The translations under genes were made by a program, and so were the position numbers. Under the pieces are notes generated by a model that did no database searches, was not told where the DNA came from, and saw only the letters and a list, made by a program, of their open reading frames with translations. From contig NZ_MLFK01000005.1 of assembly GCF_001879205.1 (NCBI RefSeq), positions 744,001 to 808,000 of the forward strand: a stretch of 64,000 nucleotides of DNA, in the 5' to 3' direction. The stretch is from Flavobacterium johnsoniae (lineage in GTDB: Bacteria; Bacteroidota; Bacteroidia; Flavobacteriales; Flavobacteriaceae). This document shows, piece after piece, positions 42,801 through 50,706 of the stretch (the first letter of the stretch is position 1; each line of letters starts with the position of its first letter).

Positions 42801-45486
42801 TCAGGAAGATGGTCATGCAGCAGCTTTAACTGTAAACATTGACTGGCCAATTTGGTCTGGAAAAACACGAAACAGAGATGCTTCGACAGCCAATATGCTG
42901 GTTTTTTCTACAGATAAAAAGAATTATGCAGTTGGAGAAAAAGCACATATTTCTTTCCCTTCAAGTGAAGGAGGGCGCGCTTTAATTTCTATAGAAAACG
43001 GATCGCGAGTAGTGCAGACACTTTGGGCGGAAACTAAAAATGGAGAAACAAAAGTTGAAGTGCCAATTACAGGTGCAATGGCGCCAAATGTCTATTTTAA
43101 TATCACATTACTGCAGCCTCACGCCTCGACTAAAAACGATTCGCCAATTCGTATGTACGGAATCGTTCCAATTGAAGTAGTAGATAAAAATACCATCTTG
43201 GCACCAACTATCAATATGCCGGATGTCTTGAAACCAGAACAGCCATTTACGGTTAAAGTGGGAGAAAAATCAGGAAGAGAAATGACGTATACCATTGCGG
43301 TTGTCGATGAAGGACTTTTAGATTTAACACGTTTTAAAACACCAAATGCATGGGACAGTTTTTACGTTCGTGAAGCTTTGGGAGTAAAAACATGGGATAT
43401 TTATGATGATGTAATTGGAGCTTATGGTGGAAAAATAAATCAAATTTTCAGTATTGGAGGAGATCAGGATTTAGGCGGCGGAAAAGCTAAAAAAGCCAAT
43501 CGTTTTAAACCGGTTGTATTGTATTATGGACCTTTTAAATTAGAAAAAGGACAAACAAAATCACATCAGTTAAAACTGCCAAAATATATTGGTTCTGTTA
43601 GAACCATGGTGGTAGCCGGAGATGCCGCAACAAGCGCTTATGGAAGTGTAGAAAAAGCAACCCAGGTTAAGAGCCCGTTAATGGTTTTAGCTTCATTACC
43701 AAGAAAAATTTCACCATCAGAAAAAGTGACACTTCCGGTGACTGTTTTTGCAACCGAAAATAAAATTAAAAATGTTTCGATTCAGATAAAAACAAGCAAC
43801 GGACTAAAAGTAGCGGGAAGTGCCGTTCAAAAACTGAGTTTTGCACAGCCAGATGAAAAAATGGCGTACTTTAATTTAGTTGTAGGTGCAGCAACCGGAA
43901 TTGCAAAAGTTCAGGTCATTGCGACTTCAGGAAGTGAAAAATCAGTTTATGAAGTTGAAATTGACATGACGAATCCAAATCCGGTAACAAGTACTTTTAC
44001 TGATTTTGTTTTATCTCCAAATAGCTCAAAAACACTTTCGTGGAAAACATTTGGAGTGGCCGGAAGTAATAAAGCGAGATTAGAAGTTTCGTCTATGCCA
44101 TCGATGAATTTGAATGGAAGACTGCAATTTTTAATTCAGTACCCGCATGGTTGCGTAGAGCAGACGACATCATCGGTTTTCCCGCAGTTATTCTTGAGCG
44201 ATGTTGCCGATATAGATGCTAAACGCAAAGAAATTATTCAAAAGAATATCACAGCCGGAATTGCGAGATTGGGTAATTTCCAGTTGTCAAACGGCGGATT
44301 GCCTTACTGGCAGGGGAATGCTATTGCAGACGATTGGGGAACTTCTTACGCTGGACATTTCTTGATTGAAGCAGAGAAAAAAGGATATGTGCTGCCAATT
44401 AATTTCAAATCAAAATGGCTGTCTTATCAGCAAAAAGAAGCAAAACAATGGCGTTTTGAACCAAAATACGGTAACGATCTGGCTCAGGCTTATAGATTGT
44501 ATACGTTGGCTTTAGCAGGAAATGCTGATTTGTCTGCCATGAACAGACTTCGTGAAACAAAAGGCATTTCGAATGAGAGTATGCTTCGTTTGGCAGCTGC
44601 TTATGTTTTGGCTGGGCAAAAATCGGCAGGACAAAGTTTATTTTTGAAAACAAGTATTGATGGCGATTCAGACGGATACAGTTATTACTATTACGGCTCA
44701 AGCGAAAGAAACAGGGCAATGGCACTGGAAACCATGCTGCTTTTAGGACAAAAACAAAAAGCATTTACTATGGCCTCAAAATTAGCAAAAGAGATGTCGG
44801 CCAATCAATGGATGAGCACACAGACAACAGCTTATTGTTTGTACTCGATGTCGAAGTTTGCGATAAGTAACGGCCCGAAAGGAATCAATATACAGTTTAG
44901 TAAAAACGGTAAAGGTGAAACTATAAATACGCAAAAAACAATTGCAGATCGTAGTTTATCAGTTTCGGCAGGAAGTAATAGTATTACGTTGAAAAACAAC
45001 AAAAATAACACTATTTACGTTCGTGTCCTGAATACAGGAATATTACCAATCGGACAGGAAAATGCAGTTCAAACGGATGTTTCGGCTAGTATCGTTTTCA
45101 AAAACAGAAAAGGAAGTGTGATCAATGTTTCTAAAATTAGTCAGGGAACAGAATTTATCGCCGAAGTTACCATTAAAAATCAAAGAGGCGAAAGTGTTCA
45201 AAACGTGGCATTATCGCAGATTCTGCCTTCCGGATTTGAAATTGTAAACACACGTTTCACAGATTATGGAGATGCAGTAAATAATATTGCCGACTATATT
45301 GATATTCGCGATGACAGGACAAATTTCTATTTTGGAATGAAAGCCAGAGAAACCAAAGTTTTCCGAATTCTGCTTAACGCATCGTATTTAGGAAACTATT
45401 ATTTGCCTGGATTGCAATGCGAAGCGATGTACGATAATACATTCTTAGCCAGAACAAAAGGATTCTGGGTTGAGGTTGTGAAATAA
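39814..45486 (+). CDS. Bacterial alpha-2-macroglobulin family lipoprotein
   Basis: 1890 residues. A lipoprotein signal ends in FQSC (C19), so it is membrane anchored. Repeated macroglobulin (MG) beta domains fill the N-terminal two-thirds; the thioester motif GC1447-V-E-Q is intact and an alpha/alpha toroid thioester domain and a C-terminal domain follow. A low-complexity linker rich in V, D, A (about 315-350; DSAAVAVDSASVVVD) interrupts the N-terminal part. Such proteins trap proteases that attack the envelope. GTG start 39814. It is paired with the pbpC-like gene next, a known association. Confidence 0.93.
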   Translation: MKVKGLSLVFFVFFIFQSCGRKSAADFNSDFSLFKEYITSFTGGIVSSDSDIRVVLAFDKNDWKPNQELDDDLFDISPNVSGKVVALSTNTIAFIPEKKLKAGTEYQVTLNLDKLTAIPKEKEETLSKFNFTVKTVKQDFTINTGDIQSYSKEYQYLNCVLKTADNIDLETAQKLVEAKQKGNNLKIKFEKTTGSGKEFRFIIDSIQRFSEASNLEIIYDGNDFDIDQKGQIDFPVTSINEFKIVKVEVPDGNNQSVLINFSEPLEKGQDFAGLVSIQNTNNLKFSTQGNLLKVYFTNEAAAKKEQPAPVVEEAVVTVDSAAVAVDSASVVVDTAQVEDIVEVVPDEEPEQVITGELLLEVFQGIESQYGKKMESNYTEKISFDQIKPNVRFVKNGTILPSSNNLKLNFEAVNLSAVDVKVYKIYKNNILQFLQYNELNGAQNLKKVAQPIAKTTLNLKESTLVNLTKWNTYALDLSKIIKPEPGAIYRVEFEYKKKYSLYKCETSDGDQEETEEEEVDENDVNYSGNSYDDYYYDDYDWRESQDPCTGSYYYNAKIATNILASDLGVIAKRGENKSYLFAVNNIVTTEPVSNARVDLYNFQQQKIASQATSSEGIASFQLDKFAYFAIVTLGDQSTYVKLDDGLSLSVSNFDVAGETLQKGLKGFIYGERGVWRPGDNLYLSFILNDASNKLPKSHPIKFRLNDPNGKTVYQTVQKANDLNHYAFIVSTSQDAPTGNWEAMVSVGGAKFYKSIKIETIKPNRLKIKNTFTRKTLSSSYPNTDNLEVTWLHGAIAKNLNVEMQAKFSQQTTTFKGYEKYTFDDLVRQFSTEEINVFSGKLNESGKASVNIQPRLQGQAPGMLRASFITKVYEEGGDFSTDVISTTYSPYKTYVGIKAPELNKYSMLETRAANRFDILTVDENGRPKAVRNLEVKVFKVDWRWWWDSSSDNLSNYNSSNATTSYKTFVVNTDSNGKASIQFTLTDEEWGRYLIRVSDQEDGHAAALTVNIDWPIWSGKTRNRDASTANMLVFSTDKKNYAVGEKAHISFPSSEGGRALISIENGSRVVQTLWAETKNGETKVEVPITGAMAPNVYFNITLLQPHASTKNDSPIRMYGIVPIEVVDKNTILAPTINMPDVLKPEQPFTVKVGEKSGREMTYTIAVVDEGLLDLTRFKTPNAWDSFYVREALGVKTWDIYDDVIGAYGGKINQIFSIGGDQDLGGGKAKKANRFKPVVLYYGPFKLEKGQTKSHQLKLPKYIGSVRTMVVAGDAATSAYGSVEKATQVKSPLMVLASLPRKISPSEKVTLPVTVFATENKIKNVSIQIKTSNGLKVAGSAVQKLSFAQPDEKMAYFNLVVGAATGIAKVQVIATSGSEKSVYEVEIDMTNPNPVTSTFTDFVLSPNSSKTLSWKTFGVAGSNKARLEVSSMPSMNLNGRLQFLIQYPHGCVEQTTSSVFPQLFLSDVADIDAKRKEIIQKNITAGIARLGNFQLSNGGLPYWQGNAIADDWGTSYAGHFLIEAEKKGYVLPINFKSKWLSYQQKEAKQWRFEPKYGNDLAQAYRLYTLALAGNADLSAMNRLRETKGISNESMLRLAAAYVLAGQKSAGQSLFLKTSIDGDSDGYSYYYYGSSERNRAMALETMLLLGQKQKAFTMASKLAKEMSANQWMSTQTTAYCLYSMSKFAISNGPKGINIQFSKNGKGETINTQKTIADRSLSVSAGSNSITLKNNKNNTIYVRVLNTGILPIGQENAVQTDVSASIVFKNRKGSVINVSKISQGTEFIAEVTIKNQRGESVQNVALSQILPSGFEIVNTRFTDYGDAVNNIADYIDIRDDRTNFYFGMKARETKVFRILLNASYLGNYYLPGLQCEAMYDNTFLARTKGFWVEVVK

Positions 45487-45495
45487 ATTTATAGC

Positions 45496-45580
45496 CCACG
45501 GATTGTACGGATGAAACGGATTAACACAGATACTTTTTAAATTACTCTGCGAAAACCCGTTTCATCTGTACAATCCGTGG
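45496..45580. repeat. 24-base inverted repeat between alpha-2-macroglobulin and pbpC
   Basis: Arms 45496-45519 (CCACGGATTGTAC...) and 45557-45580 are complementary at 23 of 24 bases; the odd pair is G-U in RNA. The loop is 37 bases. It occupies most of the 112-base gap. Confidence 0.8.
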
Positions 45581-45598
45581 ACTAAACCTTTAAATACT

Positions 45599-47974
45599 TT
45601 GAAAAATAAACTTATAGCGTTTTTCCAACGCATTATAAACTGGATAAAAAGAAATAAAATAAAATCAGCAATTGCATTTGTGCTCTTGCTGATTTACTAT
45701 TTTTCGATACCCCGAACTTTATTCAAAGAACCCTATTCAACAGTTATAGAAAGTAAAGAAGGGGAACTGCTCGGGGCTAAAATTGCCCGCGACGGACAAT
45801 GGCGTTTTCCTGCGCAGGACAGCGTTCCGGATAAATTTAAAAAATGTATTGTTTACTTTGAAGACGAGTATTTCTACAAACATCCGGGATTTAACCCCGG
45901 TGCAATGCTAAATGCTTTTAAACAAAACAGAAAAGCCGGAAAAGTGATGAGAGGAGGAAGTACTTTAACCCAACAGGTTATTCGATTGTCCCGAAAAGGA
46001 AAAAACAGAACCTATTTTGAAAAAATAATCGAAATTATTCTCGCGACCAGACTAGAGTTAGGGTATTCCAAAAATGAAATTCTCGAAATGTATGCTGCTC
46101 ATGCTCCATTTGGAGGAAATGTCGTGGGACTGGAAATGGCTTCGTGGCGTTATTTTGGCGTGCAGTCCAATCAATTATCGTGGGCAGAAAATGCGGTTTT
46201 GGCGGTTTTACCCAATGCACCAAGTTTAATCTATCCGGGAAAAAATCAGATAAAACTGCTGAACAAACGCAATCAGCTTTTGCTAAAACTGCATAAAGAA
46301 GGAGTAATTGACAAGCAGACTTATGAACTTTCGGTAGAAGAGCCTTTGCCTCAAAAGCCGTACGATCTGCCGCAGATTGCGCCTCATTTACTGCAGAGAA
46401 CAGCCAAAAATGAAGAAGGAACCAGAGTAAAAACCACAATTGATTATGCGTTGCAAAACAGAGTAAATCAAATTGCGAGATATTATTACAATCAATACAA
46501 ACAGAATGAAGTGCATAATCTGGCTATTTTGGTAATTGATGTCCAGAATCGAAATGTAATGAGTTATGTTGGGAACGCTCCAACAGATAAAGACCATCAA
46601 AAAGATGTTGATATTATTGACGCTCCAAGAAGTACCGGAAGTATTTTAAAACCGCTTTTATATGGTGCAATGTTAGATGATGGCGAATTATTACCTAATA
46701 CTTTAGTGTCCGATATTCCAACACAAATTTCCGGATATACACCTCAAAACTTCAATTTAACTTTTGACGGCGCTGTTCCGGCCCATAGAGCCCTGTCGCG
46801 TTCTTTGAATATTCCGGCAGTCTTAATGCTTCAGGAATTTACTGTAAATAAGTTTTATGAAGAACTTCAGAAATTCAAATTAAAGAACATTAATAAAACG
46901 CCCGATCATTATGGATTGTCGCTTATTTTAGGAGGAGCCGAAAGTAATTTATGGGATTTATGCAGAACCTACGCTAATTTATCTTCAACATTAAATTACT
47001 ACTCTAAACATCAGGATAAATATCGAACAAATGAGTTTACAGAATTAAATTATAAGAACGATTTTAAGCCTGATTTTGGATCAGAAACCACTCAGAAGAA
47101 CATTCTGGGTGCCGGATCAATTTGGTTAACTTATAATGCAATGGAAGAGGTGAATAGACCGGAAGGAGACGAAGCCTGGAAGTTTTATGATAGTTCTTTA
47201 AAAATTGCATGGAAAACAGGAACCAGTTTTGGAAATAGAGATGCCTGGGCAATTGGAACAAATTCCAGATATGTAGTTGGAATTTGGGTTGGAAATGCAA
47301 CCGGAGAAGGAAGACCTACTTTAACCGGAGTTACCAGCGCAGCGCCAATTTTATTCGACGTTTTTAATTTACTGCCGAGACAAAGATGGTTTGATGCACC
47401 TTATAAAGATCTGGCAGAAGTTGAAGTTTGCCGTTTAAGCGGTTACTTAGCAAAAGACAATTGTCCGAAAATTAAACAATGGGTTTCTAAAAAAGGGAAA
47501 TCAACAAAGGTTTGTCCGTATCACAAAACGATTCATTTAGATAAAACAGAACAGTTTCAGGTAAACAGCAGCTGCGAAAATGTCGAAAATATTGTGACTA
47601 AAAATTGGTTTATTCTGCCTCCGGTAATGGCTTGGTATTACAAAAGCCAGCACATAGAATATCTGCCTTTGCCTCAGTTTAAAGAGGGCTGTGAGGGAAC
47701 GCAAACCACAACAATGGATTTTATTTACCCAAAAGCAAACAGTAAAATATATTTGACAAAAGATTTTAACAGCAAAATACAGCCGGTAATTTTAAAAGTC
47801 GCGTATTCTGAAAGAGATAAAGAGCTGTTCTGGTATGTTGACGATGTTTATAAAGCAACAACAAAAACATTTCATGAGCTTCCAATTTCGCCAAGTGCAG
47901 GGATACATTATATTACAGTTGTAGATGCTTCGGGGAATGAAATAAGACGTAGGATTGAGATTGTGAGGGAATAA
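45599..47974 (+). CDS. pbpC: Penicillin-binding protein 1C
   Basis: A 791-residue class A peptidoglycan synthase with one N-terminal helix (about 21-37), a glycosyltransferase domain (EDEYFYKH from E88; RGGSTLTQQ near 118), a transpeptidase domain (S348-I-L-K351, KTGTS near 540) and the BiPBP_C C-terminal domain. It lies in the periplasm, anchored in the inner membrane. Start is TTG 45599. Coupling to an alpha-2-macroglobulin gene is the classic arrangement for envelope repair. Confidence 0.94.
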   Translation: MKNKLIAFFQRIINWIKRNKIKSAIAFVLLLIYYFSIPRTLFKEPYSTVIESKEGELLGAKIARDGQWRFPAQDSVPDKFKKCIVYFEDEYFYKHPGFNPGAMLNAFKQNRKAGKVMRGGSTLTQQVIRLSRKGKNRTYFEKIIEIILATRLELGYSKNEILEMYAAHAPFGGNVVGLEMASWRYFGVQSNQLSWAENAVLAVLPNAPSLIYPGKNQIKLLNKRNQLLLKLHKEGVIDKQTYELSVEEPLPQKPYDLPQIAPHLLQRTAKNEEGTRVKTTIDYALQNRVNQIARYYYNQYKQNEVHNLAILVIDVQNRNVMSYVGNAPTDKDHQKDVDIIDAPRSTGSILKPLLYGAMLDDGELLPNTLVSDIPTQISGYTPQNFNLTFDGAVPAHRALSRSLNIPAVLMLQEFTVNKFYEELQKFKLKNINKTPDHYGLSLILGGAESNLWDLCRTYANLSSTLNYYSKHQDKYRTNEFTELNYKNDFKPDFGSETTQKNILGAGSIWLTYNAMEEVNRPEGDEAWKFYDSSLKIAWKTGTSFGNRDAWAIGTNSRYVVGIWVGNATGEGRPTLTGVTSAAPILFDVFNLLPRQRWFDAPYKDLAEVEVCRLSGYLAKDNCPKIKQWVSKKGKSTKVCPYHKTIHLDKTEQFQVNSSCENVENIVTKNWFILPPVMAWYYKSQHIEYLPLPQFKEGCEGTQTTTMDFIYPKANSKIYLTKDFNSKIQPVILKVAYSERDKELFWYVDDVYKATTKTFHELPISPSAGIHYITVVDASGNEIRRRIEIVRE

Positions 47975-48023
47975 ATTTATTGAAATTCCAAATTCCAAAT
48001 TCAAAAAATGGGGTAGTTTCTTA

Positions 48024-48054
48024 TTTTTTGTCAGGCTGAGCGAAGTCGAAGCCC
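48024..48054. repeat. 31-base repeat, copy 1 (inverse copy at 55593-55623)
   Basis: Core GTCAGGCTGAGCGAAGTCGA. The reverse complement of all 31 bases recurs exactly at 55593-55623. In both places a CTTTGTCAAAG palindrome lies within 20-30 bases. Confidence 0.85.
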
Positions 48055-48073
48055 TTTGGTAATATTTGAGATA

Positions 48074-48106
48074 ATCTTTGTCAAAGTTTTAAACTTTGAC
48101 AAAGAT
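48074..48106. repeat. CTTTGTCAAAG palindrome, copy 2
   Basis: ATCTTTGTCAAAGTTT pairs with AAACTTTGACAAAGAT. Outermost pairs are A-T and T-A, against A-T/A-T in copy 1 and A-T/G-C in copy 3. Confidence 0.8.
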
Positions 48107-48178
48107 ACTGAGCAGTTTTACCATTTCTCCCTTCGGTCAAAATGAAAAAACGAAAAAGCTTCTTATGAAAACGAATGC

Positions 48179-48252
48179 CTAGCCCAGATAGTAGCGGTAT
48201 CCTTTTTCTGGCTTCTTTAGTCAGGAAAAGATACAAGCGGATAGCTGGAAAT
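48179..48252 (+). ncRNA. Flavo-1-like structured element, third copy
   Basis: TAGCCCAGATAGTAGCGGTATCC is split here as TAGCCCAGATAGTAGCGG and TATCC, then hairpin TTTTCTGGC/GTCAGGAAAA, then GATACAAGCGGATAGCTGG. The TAGCCC..GATAG..GCGG and GCGGATAGC blocks match the copies at 13706 and, reversed, at 11928. It lies in a 374-base intergenic stretch between two convergent genes (pbpC plus, RNase G minus). Confidence 0.55.
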
Positions 48253-48313
48253 TGCTTCTAAATAAAAATAAATTCCAAAATGAGATTGCTTCGTTTTTCA
48301 CAATGATGCATAA

Positions 48314-48345
48314 AAAAACCGCCCCGATGCATCGGGGCGGTTTTT
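48314..48345 (-). terminator. RNase G gene terminator (palindromic, either strand)
   Basis: AAAAACCGCCCCGAT (48314-48328) pairs with ATCGGGGCGGTTTTT (48331-48345) around GC. Confidence 0.9.
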
Positions 48346-48348
48346 AAT

Positions 48349-49893
48349 TTATTCTGAAATAACATTTCCTTTTTTATCATAGAAATGGTATTCTAAGTAC
48401 GTGTAAGCGTCACGAGGTATGATTTTCACCCATTTCTTATGTTCAAAAAACCATTTTGAACGTAATGATGGAAAACCTTTGCTGAGGTATGCAGCCACAA
48501 ACGGATGTGTATTTAACACAACTTTATTGTGGGTTTTTAAAAGTCTTTCTAAATCAGAAGTGATCTTGTCAATTATTAATATTGGCGCTTCAATTTCACC
48601 ATTTACTTTATTTGGATCTTCTTCTCTTGTTTTTATATTAACTTCTGGTCTTACTCGCTGTCTTGTAATCTGGACTAAACCAAATTTACTTGGCGGTAAT
48701 ATTTTATGCTTTGCTTTATCGTCGCTCATTTCTTCTCGCAAGAAGTCGAACAAAACTTTCCTGTTTTCAGGATTAGACATATCGATAAAATCAACTACGA
48801 TTATTCCGCCCATATCACGCAGACGAAGTTGTCTTGCGATCTCTGCAGCGGCAATCATATTTACTTCCATTGCGGTGTCTTCTTGGTTAGTTGCTTTATT
48901 CGAACGGTTGCCGCTGTTTACGTCTATAACGTGAAGAGCTTCAGTGTGTTCGATGATAAGGTAAGCTCCTTTACTCATAGAAACGGTTCTGCCAAAAGAA
49001 GTTTTGATTTGTCTCTCTATATTGTATTTCTCAAAAATTGGAGTGTCATTTGATTGATAAAACTTAACAATCGATTGTTTTGAAGGTGCAATTTCTTGCA
49101 GATATTCCTTCGTTTGATGGTACAACTCTTCATCATCTATTTGAATACCGCTGAAGGTATCGTTGAAAACATCTCTTAATATCGAAGAAGCTCTGTTAAG
49201 CTCTCCTAATACTTTTGATGGATGATGAGCAGTTGGTAATTTTTTACACATTGCAGACCATCTGCCAAGCAGGTTCTGCAAATCTTTTTCTAATTCGGCT
49301 ACGTTTTTGCCTTCGGCTACTGTACGAACAATAACACCAAATCCTTTAGGTTTGATCGATAGAACAAGTTTTTTTAGACGATCCTTTTCTTTTTTGTCTT
49401 CTATTTTTTGAGAAATAGAAACACGGTCAGAAAAAGGAACTAGAACGATAAATCTTCCGGCAAGAGAAAGCTCAGCACTTATTCTTGGGCCCTTGGTAGA
49501 TATAGGTTCTTTAACTACTTGAACTAAAACAGATTGATTGGCACTTAAAATATCAGTAATGATGCCATCTTTGTCAATCTCTTTTTCAAACTGAAAGGTT
49601 TTTAGGGAGAAATCTTTTATTTTACCTGCGCTTACAAGTTTTATGAATTTCAACTGAGAAGCTAAGTTTGGACCTAAATCGTGATAATGTAAAAAGGCAT
49701 CTTTTTCGAAGCCTACATTTACAAAAGCGGCATTTAGTCCGGCAACTGGTTTTCTGATTTTGGCAATAAAAATATCACCAACCTGAAAGTTGCTTTTCTC
49801 TTCTTCTTTGTGCAATTCAATTAGTTTTCCATCTTTTAATAAGGCAAAATCTACGGCTTCAGAACTAGATCTAATGATTAATTCTTTATTCAC
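48349..49893 (-). CDS. rng: Ribonuclease G/E family
   Basis: A 514-residue single-strand endoribonuclease. It has an N-terminal S1 RNA-binding region (IGDIFIAKI-like VGDIFIAKIRKPVAGLNAAFVNVG), the 5' sensor and RNase H-like parts, the catalytic acidic residues in HVIDVNSGN and MGGIIVVDFIDM, and no long disordered C-terminal scaffold as in RNase E. It processes rRNA and turns over mRNA. The frame continues upstream to 49974 through repeats; the GTG at 49893 giving MNKELIIRSS is preferred because it matches the usual family start. Confidence 0.92.
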   Translation of the reverse strand: MNKELIIRSSSEAVDFALLKDGKLIELHKEEEKSNFQVGDIFIAKIRKPVAGLNAAFVNVGFEKDAFLHYHDLGPNLASQLKFIKLVSAGKIKDFSLKTFQFEKEIDKDGIITDILSANQSVLVQVVKEPISTKGPRISAELSLAGRFIVLVPFSDRVSISQKIEDKKEKDRLKKLVLSIKPKGFGVIVRTVAEGKNVAELEKDLQNLLGRWSAMCKKLPTAHHPSKVLGELNRASSILRDVFNDTFSGIQIDDEELYHQTKEYLQEIAPSKQSIVKFYQSNDTPIFEKYNIERQIKTSFGRTVSMSKGAYLIIEHTEALHVIDVNSGNRSNKATNQEDTAMEVNMIAAAEIARQLRLRDMGGIIVVDFIDMSNPENRKVLFDFLREEMSDDKAKHKILPPSKFGLVQITRQRVRPEVNIKTREEDPNKVNGEIEAPILIIDKITSDLERLLKTHNKVVLNTHPFVAAYLSKGFPSLRSKWFFEHKKWVKIIPRDAYTYLEYHFYDKKGNVISE

Positions 49894-49950
49894 ACTGTAA
49901 ATTTTTATCCGTGAATAGGTTGTCGGTCGTTTGTTGATAGTTGTTGGTAA

Positions 49951-50106
49951 AGAAAACCAAAAACCAAAAACCAAAAACCATCAACTTCTACAAGGATGGA
50001 TTAAACAATATTTTAACAGGTATTGAACCCGGGGAAAATCAGCTCGCAGTTTGCAGTTCTAAGTAATCAGCAGACTGAAGACTAAAAACTGATGACTGAA
50101 TACTAA
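49951..50106. repeat. Degenerate repeats upstream of RNase G gene
   Basis: Four ACCAAAAACC-type units (49955-49980) and a separate run AGCAGACTGAAGACT, AAAAACTGATGACTGAATACT (near 50070-50106). The gap 49894-50151 has no gene I can support. Confidence 0.6.
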
Positions 50107-50138
50107 TTTTCAATTTCAATGAACGTTTAAAAAGAAAA

Positions 50139-50160
50139 AAGTAGTTTAAAACTACTTTTT
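50139..50160 (-). terminator. Hairpin overlapping the end of the 30-residue gene
   Basis: AAAAAAGTAGTTTAAAACTACTTTTT: AAAAGTAGTTT pairs with AAACTACTTTT, so it contains the stop codon of the small gene and is flanked by A and T runs on both sides. Confidence 0.75.
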
Positions 50161-50244
50161 CTTTTTGTGACGGTTAGCTCTCGCTCTTTTTTTACGTTTG
50201 TGAGTAGCTACCTTATGTCTCTTTCTTTTTTTACCACTTGGCAT
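50152..50244 (-). CDS. 30-residue highly basic protein, probable ribosome-associated
   Basis: ATG at 50244, stop at 50152. The 30 residues are mostly Lys, Arg and His (MPSGKKRKRHKVATHKRK then RARANRHKKKK). Short, very basic proteins of this form occur in many Bacteroidota, often annotated as hypothetical or as a THX-like 30S protein; I recall that F. johnsoniae ribosome structures revealed extra small proteins, but I cannot say whether this is one. It lies 31 bases after HU and its stop is inside a terminator hairpin. No overlapping ORF competes. Confidence 0.8.
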   Translation of the reverse strand: MPSGKKRKRHKVATHKRKKRARANRHKKKK

Positions 50245-50275
50245 ATCGTGTCAGATTTTATGTTAATTAATAGTA

Positions 50276-50566
50276 TTATTTTGCTTCGTTATTCGTTTTT
50301 ACTCCTTCCACAAAAACTTTTGCAGGTTTAAAAGCAGGGATGTTGTGTGCTGGAATTTTAATTGTAGTGTTTTTAGAGATGTTTCTACCAGTTTTTTCAG
50401 CTCTAGTTTTTACAATAAAACTACCAAAACCTCTTAGGTAAACATTGTCTCCAGTTTCTAAAGAAGTTTTAACTTCTTCCATGAACGTTTCTACTGTTGC
50501 TTGAACATCTCCTTTTTCAAGACCTAGTTTTTCCGAAATTTTCGCTACGATATCTGCTTTCGTCAT
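50276..50566 (-). CDS. hup: HU/IHF family DNA-binding protein
   Basis: 96 residues with the DNA-binding domain signature GDNVYLRGFGSFIVKTRAEKTGRN (38-61) and an arm with proline for DNA bending (IPAHNIPAFKPAKVF). It packs and bends DNA. It is followed in the same direction by the small basic protein gene. The -7 box at 50616-50623 (minus) gives a leader of about 45 bases. Confidence 0.93.
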   Translation of the reverse strand: MTKADIVAKISEKLGLEKGDVQATVETFMEEVKTSLETGDNVYLRGFGSFIVKTRAEKTGRNISKNTTIKIPAHNIPAFKPAKVFVEGVKTNNEAK

Positions 50567-50615
50567 TTTCTTTCCTATTTTATTTTATAAATGGTGTACT
50601 ATTTTTTTGAGTTTG

Positions 50616-50623
50616 CAAATATA
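50616..50623 (-). promoter_or_regulatory. -7 box for hup
   Basis: Minus-strand TATATTTG (TAnnTTTG), in the intergenic space shared with mutY. Confidence 0.6.
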
Positions 50624-50680
50624 GGAATTAAAAAAATAATTAATCAAGCTAATTCGTTAAATTTTAATTACATAAACATT

Positions 50681-50688
50681 TACTTTTG
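50681..50688 (+). promoter_or_regulatory. -7 box for mutY
   Basis: TACTTTTG (TAnnTTTG). It lies over the first in-frame TTG (50686), so translation must begin downstream at ATG 50707. Confidence 0.6.
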
Positions 50689-50706
50689 CATTTTAATGAT
50701 TTGCCG

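Noticed and set aside
46035..46439. 134-codon open frame on the minus strand
   Set aside because: It is antisense to pbpC and has the composition of a shadow frame.
48419..48934. 171-codon open frame on the plus strand
   Set aside because: It is antisense to the clear RNase G gene and has no family resemblance; a codon-phase shadow.
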